DNA of 64,000 nt from Anaerolineae bacterium (GTDB taxonomy: Bacteria > Chloroflexota > Anaerolineae > UBA4142 > SHND01). Made by a program: the position numbers and the translations under genes. Of this stretch, positions 59,139 to 64,000 are shown one piece after another. The stretch spans positions 41,668 through 105,667 of the forward strand of contig JAJTXZ010000005.1 of NCBI GenBank assembly GCA_021463195.1. The letters are read 5' to 3'. The first letter of the stretch is position 1. Each line of letters begins with the position of its first letter. The notes beneath the pieces are model-generated. The model did not search any database, was not told the origin of the DNA, and saw only the letters and a list, made by a program, of their open reading frames with translations.

Positions 59139-60506
59139 TCAACCCAAATAATCGCGCAGTTTGCGACTGCGGATTGGATGGCGCAATTTTCGCAGCGCTT
59201 TGGCTTCAATTTGACGGATGCGCTCGCGGGTGACGCCAAATTCCTGTCCCACTTCTTCGAGCGTGCGCGTGCGTCCATCTTGCAAACCAAAACGCAGTTC
59301 CAACACTTTGCGCTCGCGGTCGCTCAAACCATCGAGAACATCCTGCATCTGTTCTTTCAAGAGTTGGCGCGATGCCTGGTCCACCGGGCCCGGCATGGAT
59401 TCATCTTCAATAAAATCGCCCAGCGAAGAATTGTCCTCGCTGCCAATCGGCATCTCGAGCGACATCGGTTCCTGCGCGATTTTTAAAATTTTGCGAATTT
59501 TATACGCGGCGCGTTTTAGTTTGCGTTCGAGCAGCGGATCGAGCGGTTCATCGCGTCCGCGCGCTTCGATAATCGCGGTGCGTTCTTCCGGCGTAAGGAT
59601 TTCCATTTCGAGCGCGATTTCTTCGGAATCGGGTTCACGCCCCAACTCTTGCTGCAGCCGCCGCGAGACGCGCAAAAGCCGATTAATCGTCTCGACCATA
59701 TGCACGGGGATGCGAATCGTGCGCGCTTGGTCGGCGATCGCGCGCGAAATCGCTTGACGAATCCACCATGTCGCATAAGTGGAAAATTTAAAACCTTTGC
59801 GAAAATCAAATTTCTCGACCGCGCGCAGCAAACCGATATTGCCCTCTTGAATCAAATCGAGAAACGACATGCCGCGTCCGATATAGCGTTTTGCCACACT
59901 CACCACCAAACGCAAATTCGCTTCGGCAAGTTTTTGGCGCGCGCGTTCGCCCATTTCGATTTCGAGTTTGAGTTTATTTCGCGTTTTCGCGTCCAAACCG
60001 GGCTTTTTCAAATCCACTTGCGCGCGCAACCCTTTTTGCATCTGCTCCGCCAAACGCAATTCTTCCGGCGAAGTCAAAAGCGGCACGCGCCCGATTTCGC
60101 GCAAATACATTCGCACCGGATCGCTGCCCGCCTCCGTCTCGCCGGTTTCAACCACCACCGTCGCATCATCGTCTAACAATGTTTTCGCGCTACTTGGCAG
60201 TTCGACAACAACTTTCATCTCGCCGAGCAGTTGTTTTAAATCCGCCAAGAGCGCGGGGTCGTCATCAATATCCGGAAATTCGTGACGAATTTGTTCAACG
60301 GTCAAACGTCTTTTGGCACCTGCCTGCGCCACCAAACGGTCTAGAATCGCGTCCATGTCCGGCGGTTCGGTGGCTTCGGACGGCTCGCTCAAATCAGTTA
60401 CCAATGTGAGCAACGGTTCATGGTCATTGTCCGCGACAACTTCCGGCGGGCGTTTATGATTTCGCGCCAGCGGAGTCTTGTGATTCGTACGAGATTTTTT
60501 TGGCAT
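59139..60506 (-). CDS. rpoD: RNA polymerase primary sigma factor (RpoD/SigA)
   Basis: 455 residues. Region 1.2 ([21 protein letters not shown]), 2.1-2.4 ([58 protein letters not shown]), 3 ([10 protein letters not shown]) and 4.1-4.2 ([38 protein letters not shown]) are all present. Its recognition region fits the TTGACA/TATAAT-like promoters seen here. It follows dnaG by 9 bp, the classic macromolecular-synthesis order without rpsU. Confidence 0.97.
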   Translation of the reverse strand: MPKKSRTNHKTPLARNHKRPPEVVADNDHEPLLTLVTDLSEPSEATEPPDMDAILDRLVAQAGAKRRLTVEQIRHEFPDIDDDPALLADLKQLLGEMKVVVELPSSAKTLLDDDATVVVETGETEAGSDPVRMYLREIGRVPLLTSPEELRLAEQMQKGLRAQVDLKKPGLDAKTRNKLKLEIEMGERARQKLAEANLRLVVSVAKRYIGRGMSFLDLIQEGNIGLLRAVEKFDFRKGFKFSTYATWWIRQAISRAIADQARTIRIPVHMVETINRLLRVSRRLQQELGREPDSEEIALEMEILTPEERTAIIEARGRDEPLDPLLERKLKRAAYKIRKILKIAQEPMSLEMPIGSEDNSSLGDFIEDESMPGPVDQASRQLLKEQMQDVLDGLSDRERKVLELRFGLQDGRTRTLEEVGQEFGVTRERIRQIEAKALRKLRHPIRSRKLRDYLG

Positions 60507-60515
60507 AGCAATAAT

Positions 60516-62375
60516 CTATGGGCGACGCGACACATGCGCGCTCAAAAGGGTGCGCGTATCTAACGCGCGTTTCGCTGTGGCAATCCAGCCGCTCACCAAG
60601 ATAACGCGCTGCGTCAACTCGACTTGTTCTTCCGCCGAGGCTTCTTCCAAGAGAAAACGCAGCTGCGTCAATTCATTTTGGAAACGCTGTAATCGCAAAC
60701 GATACGCTGCCGCTTCCAATTCGCGCAACGCTTCGCCCCCCTCGAATTGTATCTCTTTAGCCGCTTGGCGCAAACGTTCCCCCTCCGCGCGCGTTGCGCT
60801 GTTCAGTTGCGCGAGCCAAGCGGCTGCGTCAAACGCGGCGGTCGCGCTATTATACCGCGTTAAGGTCGTCCACAGTTGCCGCAGCATCGGATCGTTAAAA
60901 TCTTCCGGCGTCAAAAAATCCACACGCGCGATATAATCCGGCGCGTGCAGCGCGAGCGCAATCAAATATTCGTCATAGCGCGCGGCGGGCGGTTTGAGCG
61001 GCGTCGCGCGCGGCGCTTGATTGACGCGCAACGGCGCGTCGCTCTTTTCAAAAGTCCGCAGTTGGTCGAGAATGACACGCTCATCGGAACGCGTGCGCCG
61101 CGCCAAAACTTGGGCGTAATGCTCGCGCTGCACATTGTCTTTGACTTGGGCGATGATGGGCAAGATACGCTTTGCCAGCTCCGATTTTCCTTGCGCGCTG
61201 TTCAAATCCAAATCGCGCGCTTGCGCGCTAAAATAATAATCGAGCAAGGGCGTCGCGTTTTGCGCGAGCGCGCGCCAAGTTTCCGCGTTTTCCAAAATCA
61301 CTTGATCCGGATCGCGTCCGGGCGGCAGTTCCAAAATCAAGAGCTCCGCGTCGAGACGTTCTTTGAACGCGATAAGTCCGGGCCCGACAGGCACGGGCGC
61401 GTTTTTGTACGACAACGCTTGGCGCGCCAAATTCAAACCGCGCTCCGTCGCCGTCGCGCCCGCTTCATCCGCGTCGAGCGCGAGCGCATAGCGTTTCGTC
61501 AGACGCGCTAATTGCGACAGCTGTTTTTCCGTGAGCGCGGTGCCAAGCGAGGCGACCACGTTTTTGAAACCTTCTTGATGCGCGATGATGACATCAGTGT
61601 AGCCCTCGACGATGATGGCGAGATTTTCCGCGCGAATCACATCCTTTGCCAAGTCGAGGCCGTACAACGTATCGCTTTTGGAAAAAATCGGCGAATCGGG
61701 CGAATTCAGATATTTCGGCTGCTGGTCATCGCTCAACGCACGCGCGCCGAACGCGATATATTCGCCGCGCCGATTGCGAATCGGAAACATGAGACGCCCG
61801 CGAAAACGGTCCCACACGCGCCCGTCCTCATTCGAGGACGCCAAACCCGCGCGTTCAATGTCAGAGACCGCGAACCCTTTGGTTTTCAAATGTTCGAGCA
61901 GCGCGTTGTATGAATTGAGCGCGTAACCGATTTGGAACGTTTCAATCGAGAGAGAATTAATTTGGCGTTTTCGCAAATACGCGCGCACGCGTTCGGCTTC
62001 GGCATGATGCTTGAGTTGATAGTTGAAATACGCCGCGGCGGTTTGATTGATTTCGACAAGGCGTTTGGAATCGGATTCTTGCTGCGGGTCGCGATGCAGC
62101 GACACGCCCGCGCGTTCCGCCAATATTTTGAGCGCGTCGCCAAAATCCAAATTGTCGCGTTTCATCACGAACGTAAAAATATCGCCGCCCATGCCGCACG
62201 CGCCAAAACAATGCCACGTCTGCGTTTCGGGAAAAACATAGAACGCGGGCGTGCGCGTGTTCGAGTGAAACGGACACAGCCCCGCGTACGACCTGCCCGA
62301 CTTGCGCAATTTCACCGTTTGCGAAACGAGGTCAACGAGGTCGAGTTTTTGTTTGATTTCGTCAACGACAGACAT
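60516..62375 (-). CDS. dnaG: DNA primase
   Basis: 619 residues. N-terminal zinc finger CPFH...CFGACG (C-x3-C rather than the common C-x2-C), RNA-polymerase core GRLMFPIRNRRGEYIAFGAR and the TOPRIM part IIVEGYTDVIIAHQEGF and ALDADEAG, then the DnaB-binding C-terminal domain. It makes RNA primers at the replication fork. The gene leads a two-gene operon with rpoD. Confidence 0.96.
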   Translation of the reverse strand: MSVVDEIKQKLDLVDLVSQTVKLRKSGRSYAGLCPFHSNTRTPAFYVFPETQTWHCFGACGMGGDIFTFVMKRDNLDFGDALKILAERAGVSLHRDPQQESDSKRLVEINQTAAAYFNYQLKHHAEAERVRAYLRKRQINSLSIETFQIGYALNSYNALLEHLKTKGFAVSDIERAGLASSNEDGRVWDRFRGRLMFPIRNRRGEYIAFGARALSDDQQPKYLNSPDSPIFSKSDTLYGLDLAKDVIRAENLAIIVEGYTDVIIAHQEGFKNVVASLGTALTEKQLSQLARLTKRYALALDADEAGATATERGLNLARQALSYKNAPVPVGPGLIAFKERLDAELLILELPPGRDPDQVILENAETWRALAQNATPLLDYYFSAQARDLDLNSAQGKSELAKRILPIIAQVKDNVQREHYAQVLARRTRSDERVILDQLRTFEKSDAPLRVNQAPRATPLKPPAARYDEYLIALALHAPDYIARVDFLTPEDFNDPMLRQLWTTLTRYNSATAAFDAAAWLAQLNSATRAEGERLRQAAKEIQFEGGEALRELEAAAYRLRLQRFQNELTQLRFLLEEASAEEQVELTQRVILVSGWIATAKRALDTRTLLSAHVSRRP

Positions 62376-62697
62376 GAATGTTCAATGCAAAATGCGCAAT
62401 GCAGAACGCTCAAAATCGAGTTTGCGTATTGAGCATTGTTCATTGCGCATTGAGTTCCGATATTGCCATTAGAACAGGGCTTTGTCAAGCAACTAGGCGA
62501 AATGGAGTTGGAGCGATTAGAAATCGCGCCAACCAAAACACGAAACCTGCCTACGCAGGTTAAGGCAATCAAAAAACGACGCGCAGCATTTTTGCCGCGC
62601 GTCGTTTCACTTGCTCGCGTCGCACGCGTTCTCTAACGCGTGCGGGAATGGCGCGCATTGCGCGGGCGTTAGGGAACGCCCACCTACGCGCGTTGGG
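62376..62697. other. Spacer between ada and dnaG, repeats only
   Basis: No gene is seen. It holds an imperfect inverted repeat of CAATGCGCAATG-type words (62384-62452), a CCTGC-CTAC-GCAGG hairpin (62546-62559) and a strong hairpin at 62574-62607. Confidence 0.55.
62574..62607 (-). terminator. Hairpin terminator, probably for ada
   Basis: AAACGACGCGC pairs with GCGCGTCGTTT around a loop containing AGCATTTTTGCC; on the minus strand the stem is followed by TTTTTTGATT. Confidence 0.75.
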
Positions 62698-63768
62698 TCA
62701 AGTATCGCCGGGCAAATGCCCCGTCTTTTCTAATTCTAACAACAACCGCTTGCGCCACAAACCGCCGCCATAACCGGTGAGTTCGCCATCTTTGCCAATC
62801 ACGCGGTGACAGGGAATGATGATGCTGATGCGATTCGCGCCATTCGCGCGCGCGACGGCGCGGACGGCGGTGGGCTGTTCGATTCGGCGCGCGAGTTGTT
62901 CATACGAAATCGTTTCGCCGTGCGGAATTTCTTGCAACTCATTCCACACGCGTTCTTGAAAGGGCGTGCCGCGCATTACAACGCGCGCGGTAAATCGTTT
63001 CTGCTTGCCTGAAAAATAACAATCCAATTCCGCGCGCAAATTTTCCAATACATCATTTGTCGCCGGCAAAATCGGCAAGCCGAAGCGTTTGCGAATTTGT
63101 TTGTAATTGTATTCCAACATGCGGCGGTCGGAGAATTCGAGAAAACAAATCGCGTCACGCGTCGCGGCGGCGAGCAGCGGACCAAGCGGGGTTTCGATAA
63201 ATTGCGCGGCAATGAACTCATCGCCTGCTCTACCCGGCGACGCGCCAAACGTTTTCGCAAACGCGTCGCGGAAACCACTGTGCGATTCGTAACCGTTTGC
63301 AAACACGACATCATCAAGTGGCGAGCCGTTGCGAATCTGCGTGAACGCTTCCGCCAAACGTTTGCCGCGCTGCCATTCCGCAAAGGTCATGCCGTAATGG
63401 TCGAGAAACCAGCGTCGCGCGCGTTCGGGCGTGACGCCCATGTTCGCCATTTCGCGCGCGGTAATTTTTTCGTCGGGATTTTTCTCGACGCGTTCCATCA
63501 ACGTTTTTGCCCAACGCGGCGGCGCGCCATTCACATCGAGCGGATGACAGCGTTTGCATGGGCGATAACCGGCGAAAATCGCTTCGCGCGCGCGCGTAAA
63601 GAATTCGATATTTTCGCGCTTGGGCTTCGCGGAACAGGAAGGCAGGCAAAAGATGCCGGTTGTTTTCACGGCGACGAAAAAGACGCCGTCATAACTTGAA
63701 TCTTTTGCATAAAACGCGCGCTCCATTTCGGCGCGAGTGATTTGGAGATTGGGGGCTGTCGCTTTCAT
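62698..63768 (-). CDS. ada: Ada-type adaptive-response regulator and O6-methylguanine-DNA methyltransferase
   Basis: 356 residues with the complete E. coli-type architecture: zinc-binding phosphotriester-repair domain with C41, C45, C71 and C74 (FCLPSCSAKPKRENIEFFTRA, GYRPCKRCHP), AraC-type HTH (about 85-185), and MGMT domain with IPCHRVIG at the C-terminus. It transfers methyl groups from DNA to its own cysteines and, once methylated, activates transcription. No alkB or alkA is adjacent. Single gene with its own terminator. Confidence 0.95.
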   Translation of the reverse strand: MKATAPNLQITRAEMERAFYAKDSSYDGVFFVAVKTTGIFCLPSCSAKPKRENIEFFTRAREAIFAGYRPCKRCHPLDVNGAPPRWAKTLMERVEKNPDEKITAREMANMGVTPERARRWFLDHYGMTFAEWQRGKRLAEAFTQIRNGSPLDDVVFANGYESHSGFRDAFAKTFGASPGRAGDEFIAAQFIETPLGPLLAAATRDAICFLEFSDRRMLEYNYKQIRKRFGLPILPATNDVLENLRAELDCYFSGKQKRFTARVVMRGTPFQERVWNELQEIPHGETISYEQLARRIEQPTAVRAVARANGANRISIIIPCHRVIGKDGELTGYGGGLWRKRLLLELEKTGHLPGDT

Positions 63769-64000
63769 ACGGAGAATTGTATTACGAAACGTGTTGGCGT
63801 GTCCACCGAAAATGTTTTATATGGCTCTGACGTCAAGGCGCGGTATTGAGAATGCGCGGTCGCGCGAACTCAAGTGTTGGTTGCGGCACGGACATGCATG
63901 TCGCTAGGGCTGGCACAAAGTCAGGGAGCAGCCATTGTCATTTCGAATGCAATGAGAAATCTCGTTTGACGCGCAAGGTCGAGATTTCTCGCCTCCGCTC
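63769..64000. other. Right-edge spacer with an inverted repeat
   Basis: No gene is seen. CATTGTCATTTCGAATGCAA-like sequence and GAGAAATCTCG ... CGAGATTTCTC (an 11-bp inverted repeat, about 63953-63989) look like part of a dispersed repeat; a related GTCATTTCAAACGC stretch occurs at 3121-3134. Confidence 0.45.

Overview
The window looks like a chromosomal segment of an uncultured Chloroflexota-type bacterium (Anaerolineae-like). This is inferred from the mix of families, not from a marker-gene search: secreted proteins with Pro/Thr-rich linkers, YfhO and DUF2723 membrane glycosyltransferase-like proteins, LCP proteins, paired deoxynucleoside kinases and a C-x3-C DnaG zinc finger. The DNA is GC-rich and saturated with GCGC/CGCG words, in genes and in spacers alike. 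Most of it is ordinary housekeeping and envelope content. There is no rRNA operon, CRISPR array, prophage or complete insertion sequence. Two tRNA genes are present (Arg-CCG, Asn-GUU).

Layout. 1-7.1 kb (minus strand): a YfhO-like protein cut by the left edge, the c-di-AMP pair cdaR-cdaA, a large TPR protein, a YfcE-like phosphoesterase and a membrane protein. 7.1-15.8 kb (plus): plsX-fabF lipid synthesis, then four envelope or secreted-type proteins. 15.9-22 kb (minus): a geranylgeranyl-reductase-like flavoprotein, an EamA transporter, a three-gene ABC exporter and an M19 dipeptidase, divergent from a SufR-like regulator. 22.8-29.6 kb: a beta-propeller lipoprotein, rplI with a zinc-ribbon gene, a thioredoxin-CsoR/CstR-type operon with its own operator, a CoA-binding protein, a membrane protein, and a MerR-like regulator overlapping a 56-residue membrane peptide. 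29.7-31.4 kb: an antitoxin-PIN fusion joined at a C10 tract, coupled to a tyrosine recombinase that has lost most catalytic residues.

31.4-44.7 kb: an LCP protein, queuosine salvage (qng1-like, tgt), an MFS transporter, a baeRF-type protein, a histidine phosphatase, a LuxR regulator fused through one membrane helix to a predicted extracellular beta-propeller, an ornithine-cyclodeaminase-like protein, YgfZ, a SirB1-like protein and tRNA-Arg. 44.7-54.3 kb: a secreted phospholipase-D-like protein, a SET-domain methyltransferase overlapping an EamA transporter, a DEAD-box helicase, a MazEF-type module, a second-type EF-G, a lipoprotein and a TPR protein. 54.4-64 kb: gpmA, a flippase-like protein, two deoxynucleoside kinases, an MFS transporter, tRNA-Asn, rpoD-dnaG and ada.

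Non-coding structure is rich. A 94-bp TA-flanked palindromic MITE-like element occurs in three full copies plus one truncated inverted copy, and two copies supply the stop codon of a neighbouring gene. A short GACAAATTT palindrome family is also scattered through the window. Many promoters place the -10 box 6-8 nt before the start codon, which suggests frequent leaderless transcripts. Strong candidates for follow-up are the LuxR-propeller receptor, the fused and partly degenerate toxin/recombinase operon, the CstR-type thioredoxin operon and the MITE family.
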